NCBI RefSeq assembly: GCF_040807025.1
Contig: NC_090942.1
Coordinates: forward strand, 198,642,247 to 198,706,246
DNA: 64,000 nucleotides
Direction: 5' to 3'
Source: Struthio camelus
Lineage: Eukaryota > Chordata > Aves > Struthioniformes > Struthionidae
The notes under the pieces were generated by a model, which saw nothing but the letters and a program-made list of their open reading frames with translations, searched no databases and was not told the DNA's origin. The position numbers were made by a program, and so were the translations under genes. Of this stretch, positions 37,601 through 47,600 are shown one piece after another. Within the stretch, counting starts at the first letter, position 1. Each line of letters opens with the position of its first letter.

Positions 37601-40536
37601 ACTGTTATATATAACAGTATATATACTGTTCTGTATAGGGTTTCCTATTTAGAACTACAACAGAGCAGCAACTTACTGGTGATGTCCTCAACTACTATGC
37701 AATTCAGTCTGTTCTACATACTCTTCTCTATGAGTCAGTAACAGGTGAAATTCTCTTGTGTTTAGATGAGCTTCCTTTGAAAGTAATCTTTAAGAATTAC
37801 AAAGTCCCCCTGATATCTCTCTGAAGCCCTGCATGTTTGTGATTGTTACTTTTTTTCTCAAGATTATGAATACTATCTGCAGAATACTGGCCACATTCTG
37901 ATTTTCCAACAGTTTCAAAAATAGTTGGGGTTTTTGTGGCCTGTTATTTATTGAAAATATATATTTTATTGTTGTAAATAATAGAACTGTAGTATTTTAC
38001 CTTGCAGGCAATTACAATAAATTTCTGTGGGTTTTTTTTTTTTTTTTTGGTAAAGCGTTCTTTGGATACTTATCAATGAAAGAGTTGATTTATTTGCTTA
38101 TATGATTCTCATATAAGCACAGAACATATTTCAGATTGTTTTCCTATTAAGTATGTCTTTTCAACTCCTTAAACAGTGAAGTTATTACAGTTAAAGCATT
38201 TTAAAATATAATTTGCTTAATGATGTTGCAAAACTTTCTATAATTAAACATTTTAAAATTTAAAGATTGCTGCTTACGTTGCATTGGCTTTTTAAAATTT
38301 TGTTTAATCTACAGAGTGAAAGCTTTCTATTTTGTTCTTGTTTGTGCGTAGTTTCAGGGGAGATATGGAGGAAACAAAGTACTGTGGGAAAGCCTTTTCT
38401 AAAAGGGAAACCAAAACCAAATCTTTCTCCGTCCTCCCAGTCCCACACATTGGCCTTAGATTCTTTAGAACCTAAACTCTGACTCTGCTGTTTGCTCATT
38501 TAAATATCTACTTATTTTAGAAGGACATATTTAAGTCTGCAAAAATATAAATGAGTGATACACTTTGGCTATAAAAAAGATTTGAATACTCAACTGCAAA
38601 AATATTTTGTTCTGCAGAATCCTTGTTGCCAGATGATTATATAGTTCCTCTTGACTGGAAAGTTTCAAAGATGATCTATTTACTGTGGAAGACCTCTGTG
38701 GAGGTACGAATTTTAGGGGATTTTGGAAGGCTTTCCAATATTCTAGCTATAAAGAGGAATCATTCAGCTTGTGAAGCAAGATGATGTTATTTGCTCGTAA
38801 ATTCAGCTTGTTTTTTATATAACTGGAATGAGGAAATGGATGTTTTATGTACCTTTCTGAATATTACCAGAGCCAGCTCCAGGCTGGGTAGGACTGAGTT
38901 TTTGAAAGATGGGCTTCAGAAATGCATATAATCTAATTGAGGGGGATAAAAATCTTTTTTTTTCCTGATATTTGAGTCCTAGCCTAGCCTATGTTCGTTA
39001 AATAGAACCTACCATCATTTACCATCTATTCTTTCTTAAGGTTTTCTCTCATCATGTGAGAGAATGCCATCCTCTGCTAATAGCAGCTCCCTCACAGCCT
39101 CTTCCAGAATGAATTCTGGTAGAGAAATCATTCTGCATGATTGGGACTTAATTCTTCTTGTCTAGTTAGAAACTGTTGCTTACAAATTACTTTTTTGCCA
39201 CTTCCCACTATGGCTGTTTCTTTGTGAAGGCTTATTTTTTTAAGGAGCGCTGTACCATCCAGTAATGAAAATGAGAAAAGTCCTGTAAATACAGTAAAAT
39301 AGTAACTCTGTAATAGAACATAGACCTTGATCTGTTCCCAAAATAACAAAATCTCTTCTTGTCACATATTTTCTTTTTTTTCTTTGGACTGTTCTTATCT
39401 ATTTTAGGAGAAACAGAAAATAAGTCGATTGCAGAATGGAAGTGCCTTTGCTGGTAAGTGTATTTGTGATACAAAAATTATATACGATATTTGTTGTTCA
39501 GAAGAGAAAATAGTTAATACTGAAGTGTCTCATAGTTTTTCGTTGCAAATGAGTGATAACACTCCTCTCTGGGCAAATGCAGTACATTAAGCTAAATAAT
39601 ATGTGTCTCCATAGATTGTACATCTAGTATGGCAGAATTATAGTTGCTGTGAAGCATCATTTTATATTTTCTGATTCATGGTTTGAAATTCTCTGCCTTT
39701 TAAAGTTTTCTGTATCAAATTAATCAAAAATTTAGCTCAAGTTTACCTGATTCCAGATCAATAGGATATTTAACATGAAAAACATCTTCCTTTAGACTTT
39801 TTCCTCTGAAAAGTTGAGCATCTTCAACTTAATTAAACTTAACAGTCCCTGAAGATTGTCAGCATAACAATAGATCAGGCTCTTAAGCAGCAAGAGACGG
39901 CTGAGGTCTATGAAAAGCTCAAGAGTTCTGTATACATGAATTCCTGCAGTGTGTAGATTGTGGGATAATGTTACTGTTAATCTTGCTCCATAATTTCTGT
40001 ATTAGTTTAATATAATTCTACAAGTTGCATAATGAGCATCTGAAAATACATACTAGTTTTTCCGTGGAAGCTGATGTGATTTCATGCCTGAAATAGGAAA
40101 GGACATATGAGGCTCTTTCTTAAGAAAGAGAAAAGGAAGCTCTTTATTTGAAGAGAACTACTTGAGAGTAGAGAGGAAGAGGAGGAGTAGGGAATATATA
40201 CATAAAACTATCAGAGACAGCTGAAAAAATTAGTTCATTTCATAGACCATTTAGGATGTAAAATCAATAGCATTCTGGTAAAATAAAGGCTTGTTCTCTA
40301 TTCTGACATGATACAAATGAGACTATATAAGATAATTGCAGATGTCTTTGGTTGCAGTTTGTAATTTTTTTTTAGATGATACTGTTGGTCTTGAAGAGCT
40401 AAATAAAAATTGTCAAGAGAATCAAGACTCTTCTGAGACATTACCAGAAATAGAGCTGTTTCAAGGGGAGATAGAAGAGAACATCATGACCCAAACTAGC
40501 ACTGGCTGCCTGGATACTGTACTTCATCAGTCATGA
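5628..40536 (+). CDS. N4BP2L2: N4BP2L2, predicted long isoform (9 coding exons, 1,333 aa)
   Basis: Joining 5628-7081, 12587-12711, 16523-16611, 16912-16988, 21911-22054, 34433-36252, 38618-38703, 39408-39453 and 40376-40536 gives 4,002 nt with no internal stop, and every junction has GT/AG ends in matching phase. Residues 1-465 are a polar low-complexity region. The P-loop kinase-like domain follows: Walker A GLPGSGKS at 474-481, STDDYF at 498-503, IIIDNTN at 538-544. From residue 631 the extension has a lysine/arginine-rich stretch (644-658), an acidic patch (679-694), a long polar region, then a hydrophobic block around 1212-1265. The N4BP2 family is known for NEDD4-binding N4BP2, whose P-loop region has polynucleotide-kinase-like activity; catalysis by this protein is not shown by sequence. 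The basic stretch suggests nuclear location (inference). AATAAA lies at 40549-40554, only 12 nt after the stop. Confidence 0.72.
7430..7870 (-). mobile_element. Old CR1 LINE fragment (RT region)
   Basis: On the - strand, fragments such as [31 protein letters not shown] and [17 protein letters not shown] correspond to CR1 reverse-transcriptase blocks also visible in the copy at 2404-4140, but they are spread over two frames and much more diverged. It is an old, dead fragment with no visible 3' end. Confidence 0.8.
9168..9402 (+). mobile_element. CR1 LINE 3' end fragment
   Basis: This is the CR1 3'UTR in the + direction, ending in two octamer copies (GATTCTGTGATTCTGTGG). It includes the diagnostic GGTTGGACTAGATGATCTCC and GGTCCCTTCCAACC segments, close to the reverse complement of 2404-2640. 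It is a short 5'-truncated insertion. Confidence 0.92.
12587..12711 (+). CDS. N4BP2L2: N4BP2L2 coding exon 2
   Basis: This 125-nt exon has acceptor TTTAACAG and donor AGAG|GTGTGA. It encodes residues 485-526, including FSTDDYFRQ (the Asp-Asp pair expected to face the phosphate site) and [11 protein letters not shown]. Its length and phase are identical to the matching N4BP2L1 exon at 58649-58773. Confidence 0.93.
12712..16522 (+). other. N4BP2L2: N4BP2L2 intron
   Basis: AT-rich intron with long T-runs near 14220 and 14650. The only internal structure I can suggest is a weak tRNA-SINE-like stretch at about 13985-14110. Frames at 15632-15868 and 16128-16439 have no recognisable product. Confidence 0.55.
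13985..14110 (+). repeat. Possible MIR/tRNA-derived SINE remnant
   Basis: GGTTCAAGTTTCATGTC resembles a tRNA B-box, and CAGCTGCATAAGTTATTTA resembles the MIR segment that follows the B-box. The match is degraded and judged from memory of the consensus. Confidence 0.3.
16523..16611 (+). CDS. N4BP2L2: N4BP2L2 coding exon 3
   Basis: This 89-nt exon has acceptor TTTTCCTTGCAG and donor AATG|GTAGGT. It encodes residues 527-556 with IIIDNTN and [10 protein letters not shown], the second conserved core of the N4BP2-type P-loop domain. Length and phase match 59665-59753 in N4BP2L1. Confidence 0.93.
16612..16911 (+). other. N4BP2L2: N4BP2L2 short intron
   Basis: A 300-bp intron with ordinary GTAGGT and TTGCTTCAG ends; nothing else is visible in it. 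Confidence 0.8.
16912..16988 (+). CDS. N4BP2L2: N4BP2L2 coding exon 4
   Basis: This 77-nt exon encodes residues 557-581 and two bases of codon 582 ([19 protein letters not shown] onward). Acceptor TTGCTTCAG, donor AAAA|GTAAGG. Length and phase match 60833-60909 in N4BP2L1, whose product ([14 protein letters not shown]) is clearly homologous. Confidence 0.93.
16989..21910 (+). other. N4BP2L2: N4BP2L2 intron
   Basis: About 4.9 kb of AT-rich intron with several poly-T runs. I see no recognisable repeat family, gene or RNA. The short frames at 19076-19288 and 20953-21159 have no recognisable product. Confidence 0.6.
21911..22109 (+). CDS. N4BP2L2: N4BP2L2 coding exon 5 with internal alternative donor
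   Basis: Acceptor ATTTTTGTAG at 21901-21910. The exon opens with [20 protein letters not shown] and continues through PPLQRRHR. Here two outcomes are possible: read-through to TAA at 22107-22109, or splicing at ATAG|GTGGGG (exon end 22054), which leaves a phase-2 AG that pairs with the G at 34433 to restore an Arg codon. AATAAA at 22128-22133 and 22260-22265 could end the read-through form. Confidence 0.88.
22128..22265 (+). terminator. Poly(A) signals for the short N4BP2L2 transcript
   Basis: Canonical AATAAA hexamers lie at 22128-22133 and 22260-22265, 19 and 151 nt after the short-isoform stop. The second, in a T-rich setting, is the more plausible cleavage signal. Confidence 0.5.
22621..22686. 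repeat. CT dinucleotide microsatellite with poly-T tail
   Basis: An uninterrupted TC repeat of about 40 bp (from about 22634) is preceded by CTTT-type variants and followed by a T-run. The serine/leucine- and arginine/glutamate-rich frames crossing it are artefacts. Confidence 0.95.
24922..24969. repeat. 24-bp exact tandem duplication
   Basis: A 24-bp unit starting ATTTCATGAATTAACAG occurs twice head-to-tail, at 24922-24945 and 24946-24969, without a mismatch. Confidence 0.95.
26485..26526. repeat. 21-bp exact tandem duplication
   Basis: The unit beginning AAAGTATTAAGAAGTATTGG occurs at 26485-26505 and again at 26506-26526 without a mismatch. Confidence 0.95.
26663..26698. repeat. 18-bp exact tandem duplication
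   Basis: CCATGTTATGCCAAGTCA occurs at 26663-26680 and 26681-26698. A short TTG triplet run follows at 26719-26736. Confidence 0.95.
28328..28620 (+). mobile_element. Degraded CR1 LINE 3' region
   Basis: Several segments match the CR1 3' region in order: GGAGCACATGATGTACGAGG, TTGTTCAGCTGCAAGAAGAG, AAGATGGGGCCAGGCTCC and GAGGGTGGTCAAACACTGG. Divergence and small indels are heavy, and the terminal octamer is missing, so this is an old copy. Confidence 0.75.
34433..36252 (+). CDS. N4BP2L2: N4BP2L2 long-isoform exon 6 (large exon)
   Basis: An 1,820-nt open exon encodes residues 631-1236. Acceptor TTCTTCACATAG; donor CTGG|GTAAAA. In order it encodes a basic stretch ([15 protein letters not shown]), an acidic patch (TEDDDSEEE), a long Ser/Glu-rich region with no recognised domain, and a hydrophobic end ([18 protein letters not shown]). 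A stop-free frame of over 600 codons in AT-rich intronic surroundings, framed by splice signals in phase with both neighbours, is strong evidence that it is coding. If the donor is not used, translation stops at 36281 after nine other residues. I do not recognise a domain in the middle part. Confidence 0.82.
37167..37197. repeat. A20-G11 homopolymer junction
   Basis: Twenty A residues run directly into eleven G residues. It could be a poly(A) relic or a slippage product; the G-run could also be an assembly artefact. Confidence 0.9.
37593..37626. repeat. 34-bp perfect palindrome
   Basis: The half-site GTATATATACTGTTATA is followed directly by its exact reverse complement, with no spacer. The block is flanked by near-identical CTGTATAGGGT (37583) and CTGTATAGGGT (37630) direct repeats. 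Confidence 0.95.
38618..38703 (+). CDS. N4BP2L2: N4BP2L2 long-isoform exon 7
   Basis: This 86-nt exon has acceptor TTCTGCAG and donor GGAG|GTACGA. Joined in frame to 36252 it gives [20 protein letters not shown] followed by [16 protein letters not shown], residues 1237-1265. The smooth hydrophobic/acidic continuity across the junction is good evidence that the splice is real. Confidence 0.75.
38704..39407 (+). other. N4BP2L2: N4BP2L2 intron
   Basis: A 0.7-kb intron with no notable internal feature; it ends in CTATTTTAG. Confidence 0.65.
39408..39453 (+). CDS. N4BP2L2: N4BP2L2 long-isoform exon 8
   Basis: A 46-nt micro-exon with a good donor (GCTG|GTAAGT) and acceptor CTATTTTAG. It adds [15 protein letters not shown], a charged continuation of the preceding helix-like segment, and leaves one base of the next codon. 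Confidence 0.65.
39454..40375 (+). other. N4BP2L2: N4BP2L2 intron
   Basis: A 0.9-kb intron with nothing recognisable; it ends in TTTTTTTTAG at 40375. Confidence 0.6.
40376..40536 (+). CDS. N4BP2L2: N4BP2L2 long-isoform terminal exon
   Basis: The coding part of 161 nt encodes an acidic tail ([18 protein letters not shown] to the final LHQS) and ends at TGA 40534-40536. The phase-1 base from exon 8 restores the Asp codon exactly. Confidence 0.65.
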
Positions 40537-40548
40537 TTGGCCATCTTA

Positions 40549-40584
40549 AATAAAAAAATTCTGCATGAAGGAAAAGGTAATAAA
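40549..40584 (+). terminator. N4BP2L2: Poly(A) signals of long N4BP2L2
   Basis: AATAAA at 40549-40554 and again at 40579-40584 give an unusually short 3'UTR, unless a further splice (GAAAAG|GTAATA at 40576/40577) removes them. Confidence 0.5.
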
Positions 40585-40811
40585 TCACAAGTTTAAATGT
40601 GTTTCATTCTTTTATTATATTTGACCAAACAGCTGAAGAACATTGGTTGTTAGCATTTCTAGGATGCATTGAATATCACCCAACTTCTTTTTTTTTCCTT
40701 CAGGTTAGGGTTGAGGCTTCCCCCTCACACATTGGGAGAAAGAGGAGCCAGCATTTTGTTATAAAAGCCAAGTGATTTCCCCCCCTCCCTGATTTCTAAA
40801 ACCCTTCCTAA

Positions 40812-40990
40812 GGCAGTGAAAACAGTGGTCTAGGATGACTAGGAGCTGGACTTTATTCCCGGTTTGCTTACAGGGGTGATCTATGGTGAGTCATGTCACC
40901 TCAGTGCCATCTTCCTTATCTGTTGACTGTGAAGAGCAATACTGACTGCTTTAAGAGATCTAATTATGAAGATCACTGCATAAACAATTA
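40812..40990 (+). repeat. MIR-like SINE remnant
   Basis: AGTCATGTCACCTCAGTGCC and CTTCCTTATCTGTTGACTG follow the order of the MIR core (AAGTCACTTAACCTCTGTGCC, then TTTCCTCATCTGTAAAATG). It is an old fragment, assigned from memory of the consensus. Confidence 0.55.
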
Positions 40991-41367
40991 AACAGTATTT
41001 CACCAAGTTATGAAAACCTCATGCATGAGGGTTCTGCTTCTCAGTAGAGAATCAGCAGCAGGAAGCTGCAATAGGATTCCATTTACTTAAACGTTGAGTT
41101 TTTTTCATAAATGTTCTTTACCTTGTCATTGTGTATGACAAAGTGTACTACTGAGCATTACAAAGTACACTGACATGCTCATTCTCTCCTTGCTAATTTT
41201 GCACCCTTTGGTAACTTGGCAAAGTTTCTCCTGTTCATTTATGGTAGGTAGCTTGTGATAAGAAGGAAGGACTTCTGGATCCAGTTGTGGAAAAAAGCCA
41301 GCTTAACTTTTTGTATAGCTTTTCATCAGTTGATCTTCCCAAAGTGGAAAATGCTTTAATCTGTGCT

Positions 41368-41470
41368 TTTAGAATGAGAAAACTGAAGTACAAAGAAATA
41401 GAATAATTGTTATGGTTGGCAAGTTGAGCCAGATTAAAAAAAAAAAAATACAGATCCTGACGCCTAAATT
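41368..41470 (-). repeat. MIR-like SINE remnant, reverse orientation
   Basis: AGAATGAGAAAACTGAAGTA resembles the reverse-complement MIR segment AGATGAGGAAACTGAGGCA, and TTGAGCCAGATT and ACAGATCCTGACGCC further on keep the expected order. Confidence 0.5.
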
Positions 41471-44400
41471 ATTCACATCTAGACCTCACAACTGCTGATA
41501 ATAAACTGAACCATTAGAATATCCTTACGGGATCTGGCCAGAAGTCTGTATTATCTGGTATCCAGTGCCTGACAGTGAGTATCAGTTGACGTCTGGAGAA
41601 GGAGACAAAAAGGCAGGCATGTGTTGTGTTGGGACAGTTATGAAAGGGGAAGTGTGGCCTTTGTAGAAGGCTTCTTAATTTACCATTTTCAGAGTGGAGG
41701 TTTGTGACTAAAACAAAGTAACTGCACAGTTTGGGTTGGAATTTCAACATATTGGATGGATGTCAGTTTTGGTTATATGCATGTTTATATCATTGATGAC
41801 AAAACTGACAACGTTATTTGCTGATTAGCCTGTACCAACCACCATTGCAGGGAAAGGATAAAAGCGTATGGGAAATATAGCACTAATGTTCCAAGGTGCT
41901 CTGTCAGCATAGATCATTAATAAAACCTAGAACACCTAGAAGCACTGTTGTCCTCTTCAGTAACCAAATACTAAAATATTTGGTAATTAAATCATAAAAT
42001 ATTTTCACTAAATACTTAGCTCTATGCCAGCCACAAGGTTTTTTAAGTTCTATATTTGTGTTTTATAATGTTGCAAATGTGGACATTACGTAGACCAGTT
42101 TTTTGCTTATGATACTGATTAAAGATTTCAGCATAGATCTGTAACCTAAATGACTATACGGAAATGTCCAGGTTTATTGTTTAAAATGTTTTTTATGCTG
42201 AAGGAGGAAACTTGGGAGAACATTAATGTGCAAATTCTAGAGAATTGGTTTTAGAAAGTGTTAGCTGTAAATCTTTTTAGGGTTGGGACTCACTGGCAAG
42301 CTTTGTGTTGCAGCACAAAGCAGGTGGAGGATATTAATTTTTGAAATTAGTTTTGTACCTTACTTTGCTTTACATATTGTACAAAGTTTTTAGTGCACCT
42401 GCTCCAGTTCATTTTTCTGTACGAGCTGCTCATTGCAGCATATCTTTATCCAAAGCCTGAATTTAGGAAGGCCTTGAATAGTCACTGTGAACAAAACGAA
42501 CAACTACTTTTCTTCTCCCATTCTGCCAATTTTCCCTAGTTTCTTCACCCTGCCTACCTTCTCCTGCATGTAAGCTTCTCCTGTTTCTTTCTGTCTCCTA
42601 CCTGGAATTCTCTTGCACCCATACGCTGCATCCTTTCCTTTCCTTTGATTGTTAGGATTTTTAAGGGATGTTCCACTGCAGATCCCTTTCTTTGGACTTG
42701 CAGTTGTTAGTAATAAACTGCTAAATAAATCCATCAAATGAAATAAATGATCAGTTATTGAAGAGTGCTGCTTTCATCTCATTAAAAATTTGTGGTGAAC
42801 CCTGGAAATTAATTTTTTCTTTGCTTCAGGAAAGGAAAGGTATATGCTGGCTGAGTCTCCTGCCTTATACCCGCTATCTTTATGATTGCTGCATCTAACG
42901 AACTGTTTTTTCCAGTAGTTTACCCACTTTTCTTTCTGGCACCCTAATCCTAAAATTGTTTCAGCCGTTCTTTCCCACTTGTTTTGAATGCAGAGACAGT
43001 GGTCTTCAGTCCTGTGTATTTGCGAGCCAATCACTAACTGGCGTTAGGAAAGAAAATATGATGTGATGATTGTGACTGAGCTGCCATCTGTCATTTCTGG
43101 AATGACTCAAAAATTTCCTTTGGTAGATTTTATAACCTCAGTTCATTATTAACCAGCGTAGTGTCATACTCTACTGTGCTTGCTTATGTTAGTTCTAAGG
43201 AATATAGAATTACAACTGTATGTACTTTGCTGTGAAGGAAGTCTTCTAGTCAGTGTTTGATTTAAAAATAGTCAGGCATTGCACGCTCTGCGCAGAAGGA
43301 TTTGGTCATGAAGATCTGTGTTGGGATTGTGTGTTTAAGCTGCAAGTCCCTGCTGGCAGCCAAAACCTCTGTCTAGTGGTTGACAGCCCTGGTCCTGGCC
43401 ACGTGGTCCCACCATCCATGCATCAGCTTTGGTGCTCATCAAACCTCTTGATTTCAGAATGCTAAACCAGCTAGGGCTTTGTATGGAGGGAAGGAGGGAA
43501 GTAGGTCGGGTTATTTTTCTGCAGTTTAGCATTTGTAATGAGTCAGGGAAAGTCCTGCCATCTGTTGGAGGTGGTACAAGGGAGGGAGTGAGACACCAGA
43601 AGCTGGATCAGTGTCAGCTGCCCTGGAACTGCGGTCTGTTGTCTTGGATTCACACGCAAGCAGAGCTCGTCTTAACAGCTCACTTCTGCCAAAAGTGGGA
43701 AGTCACTTCTTCCCAGCACCCTGCACTTTTCCATTTCTGGCACTCGTTGACTGACATGAAAGGGTATAATTTAACTTGCTAACCCAACAGGAAACAAATG
43801 GATAGTTTTCTGCTGGGCTGGCAAATTAGATTAGCTTGGGTAAGGTCCAACTGGTGCCAAAGCTAGGAGTAGGGAGCAGATGGGACTGTGCTGCTGAAAA
43901 CAAGAAGGAGAGGAACTAGAGGATTTCCTGTTTAGGTGACAGTGAACTTTGATATCAGGTCACCACATAACATGGAAAAATATCTCTTGGAGATGTCAAG
44001 AGGCTCGCTCAATGGTGCTACTGATTTTGAGGGATAAGGTCATTTTTCCTCACCACAAAATCGTAATTTTCTACCCATTGATTAAATCAAACTTACCAAG
44101 AATGATGTTCCAGAATGGCTGTAAAACTGCTCAAGTGAACAAGTATAAATGTTGAAATCGATTACATTTCATAAAATGTTAGGAATTAAAAAGAAAAAAG
44201 AAAATTGAGGCATTCCTACCAAAAACTTTTTAAACTACAGGAAATAAATAAAGCTAATACCAGTCAATTTAGGTTTGAGAATAAACTAAGCATTACTGGC
44301 CAAATGCAACTTAATCTGTTAGGCAGATAATCATGCTTTTATATCAAGGTTGTGTAAGGGTGTTTCTATGCAAATGAGAAAGTGAACAGGTTTTTATTTC

Positions 44401-44533
44401 TTTGTGAAAACACACGGTTAATCTCAAGTTGTTGTGAGAGTTCCTTACTGCAGCGTTGGCAGCACATCAGTATATGTTCTGGAGATTAAGCAAGAGATTG
44501 TGATTTTAAAAAATGCTGAGATCAATGAAAGCA

Positions 44534-44638
44534 GTATTATTTTAGTGCCTAGAGGTTCTCCTGCAACCAGGACTGCGCTGTGCTCGATGCTATACAAATA
44601 CAGAACAAGAAGAGAAAAATGACTTGTAGTTTAAGGGC
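44534..44638 (-). repeat. Ancient amniote interspersed repeat fragment
   Basis: TTTAGTGCCTAGAGGTTCTC and TGCTCGATGCTATACAAATA resemble a repeat tail common in reptile genomes (GTGCCTAGAGGCCCC, GGCGCTGTACAAACA). A second copy lies in the opposite orientation at about 61163. I am not sure of the family name. Confidence 0.45.
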
Positions 44639-47600
44639 TTATTTGCCAGCAGCAGCTATTGCAAAGTACAAGCTAATGTGCTGTATTTGAAGTGTAACAG
44701 CCATTTTGCAATAACTCCACGCAAGAACGTTCCCTTCACAAAAAACCCAGTAGCGAATTGTTTTGATGGGACGATATGTTATCACTCCTCCTTTCCCAGG
44801 CCGTGCTGTTCCTGTCATTTCCCCTTGTTGGATGCAGTGCTGCTGCAGCCCTGGAGTGAAGCAGTACAGCTCTCTGATCCAAAGCAACACCAAACCATTA
44901 AAGCACGTACCAAGTTTTCAGTCTGACCAAACAAATTGAGCCATGCATTCACTAGGACACAAGAAAAGAAACAGGAACATACAGCTGGGACATGGAGAAG
45001 AGAAAGCATATTATGCTGGTTTAGATATAACATGAAACTGCGTCAAGCTGTGGTTTCATCAGTGGTTTAAATTGGTGTAAGCCGGTCTTAACTGATAATT
45101 CCTAATGCTGTATTGCCCTTTCTTGCACTGTTATAGGTGTTAGTATTGCAATGCAAGGAACTTCATTTGGGAACTGATCTTAGGAAAAACTAAACATTTT
45201 GTGAGCCAGGTTTGAAGGAGGAAACAAGCAAAGAATTCCAAGCGTGAAATTGCTAATGTGAAAAGGGTCTTGTATTAGCGGACAGAAAATTAAGCTTGGA
45301 GTCATCTCTGTATGCAATCATACATCAACCAAGATCTGACTTGTTTTGCATACAGTGCAAAGACGTCTGCACTTGCTCAAGTGCTATGCTCTGGCCCTTA
45401 CCTTACTTTAAGGTGTTCCTGTTGTCTTGAGAGGGGACTTTACAAGCACATACAGCTGCAGAAAATGGCTTGTTTGAAAATGAGTATAAGATGACTGGCA
45501 ATCAGAGACAGGAGCTGTCACTGATAGTGAGTGAATGAGAAGTGATAGGAAGCATGAAATCAAGCCTCTGAAAACCTTGACACTTAAAACTTTTAGCTGA
45601 TATTTGATGCAGGAGATTGAGGATGGATTTGTGACACCTCTCCTGCTATAATGCAAAACTACGAATCTTAAAAATTTGACTAATACTAAAACGTGATTTT
45701 ACTTCTCAGTTCCTGAGATGAAACATTTCTCAAGAATGGACAAAAAAAATAATCTTGTTTGCAATTTCTACTCACAAATCCATTTCTCTGTGCTAGCTTC
45801 TTGTGTTTGTAACTTGAAGCAATTAGTAAAAAAGTTACCAGTTAAGCATGTCTGATTATAAGCACGTTATTGAAGCATTAGATATTTCCTTAAGTGCGTT
45901 CGTGGTAAATTGAGACTTCTGGAATGCAGAAGATCTGAACAAATGGAAGAAACAAAGTTGCAAATCTGGTGCTTCACTGATTCATTTCTCTGTGTGTTGA
46001 CTAGCATCAAAATATAATCTAGAAGATACGTAGAAAACTAAACCAGTCTTTCAAAATTGCCACAAAAAATACGATCCCATGGTCAAACCTCTTCCAGATG
46101 GTACTTTGATACAATAGTGATAAAAAATGTTTTCTCTACCACTTGACATTAACCACTAAATTTAAACAAAATTAAGCATAAAAAGCCCTCCACAGTTATG
46201 AACAGAAAAACTCATCTGTCTTTTACAGTGCTTACCAGTAGATCCTGGCCTAAAGCATAATTAGCAGAGGGGATGAGAGCTGCACAGAGCAGTCTTTATA
46301 GAGAGTTTTCAGAAAATAGTAGTGATCAGACTGTACTGTTGCCTTACACAAAATTCCTTAACTCGGAGGCCTGTGAAGTCCTAGGGGAATATAACAGGAA
46401 AAAAAACCCAAAAAACAAAATGAAACATAATAAAACAATTACAAGATGTAGCTATGGTATAGTAGTATTGATTGAATAGCTACCAATACTACTAATATTG
46501 TGACTGTAAAAAGAAAACAACAAACCCTACAGTCCGATCCTTTCCCTCTTTTTACATCTCCATACTGCAATGTTCTTATGATCTCTAGTTTTGACCTCTT
46601 AAGTTTTCTTCTCTTCCTTTTCCATTTTCCTTCTTTTACTTTTCCTACATTTTATAGTATCTGCTTTCTCTTCTTTCTTTTTCACTTTTTAAAGAAGGTA
46701 CCAACAGTTGAGTGTGAGAAAGAAACAGACTTTTTTTCCTCCAAATATGAAAGACAGATGACCTCTTTTTAGTATGAGGGTTGGATTTGCAACCATTAAA
46801 ATGTTTCTACAATCTGCACTATTGTAATATTTCAGCAGACTTTCTTCTTTTTTTATTGCAGAAATTTCTCACTTTGATTCTACCTTGGAAGGACCTCAGT
46901 TTACAACCAAGTATTTTAAATGTAAGGAATAAGCTGGAAGAAAATAATCAGTGTAGACTTCTGTCGGGAATCTGTGGTCACCATTTTTTCCTTCCCTGTT
47001 ATCACTCGTAGTCCATGAAATAAAAATCAAAGTCAATATAGCTTTTATGCGTGAGGCAAAAGGCCACTTTCTGAAGCCGTTTCGAATTTATTTCTTTTTC
47101 TATACATCCTTGAGTGTGATACAAATAAACTGAAAATAGAGACCAATAAGCACAGTGGAGTAGGCTGTCGGCAGAAGGTGTGAACTTCAGCCTCTTGTAT
47201 TTAATTCACTTGTATTGGGATCTCAGATGCTGCTACATGAACTAAAAAGTCAGGGCTTCCTGGTAACGAAGCCTTCCTGCAGAGAAAGGTATCATTCTTT
47301 TATTGTTAATTAGGCGGTTTATCCTACTCCTGCTTGCATTTACCTTTCATCCTGCTTCTATTACTCGTAATTATAGCCCAATGTCTTCAGAAGGTCAAGT
47401 GGAAGAAGTCTTCATCAATCTCTCCTTTCCTCTGCAGGTGCACAAATTACATTGTTTTTCTCCTGAAACCATGCTTAATGTTTCCCTTGGAGTACATCGT
47501 TTTGTAACTATAGAAATGAGGAGAAATTTTCACTATGGAGCTGATCCAGGCACACTGGAGGAAAGATGCTTATGGTTTGTTGTGGACTAAGGTTTATAAC

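Larger units (their letters stand above)
36253..38617 (+). other. N4BP2L2: N4BP2L2 intron with palindrome and homopolymer tract
   Basis: A 2.4-kb intron containing an A20-G11 run (37167-37197), a 34-bp perfect palindrome (37593-37626) and a T-run near 38030. No gene is seen in it. Confidence 0.65.

Noticed and set aside
47303-47590. 95-codon frame with a signal-peptide-like start in the intergenic region
   Set aside because: The first codon is TTG rather than ATG, no supporting splice or promoter signal is seen, and I recognise no homologue.
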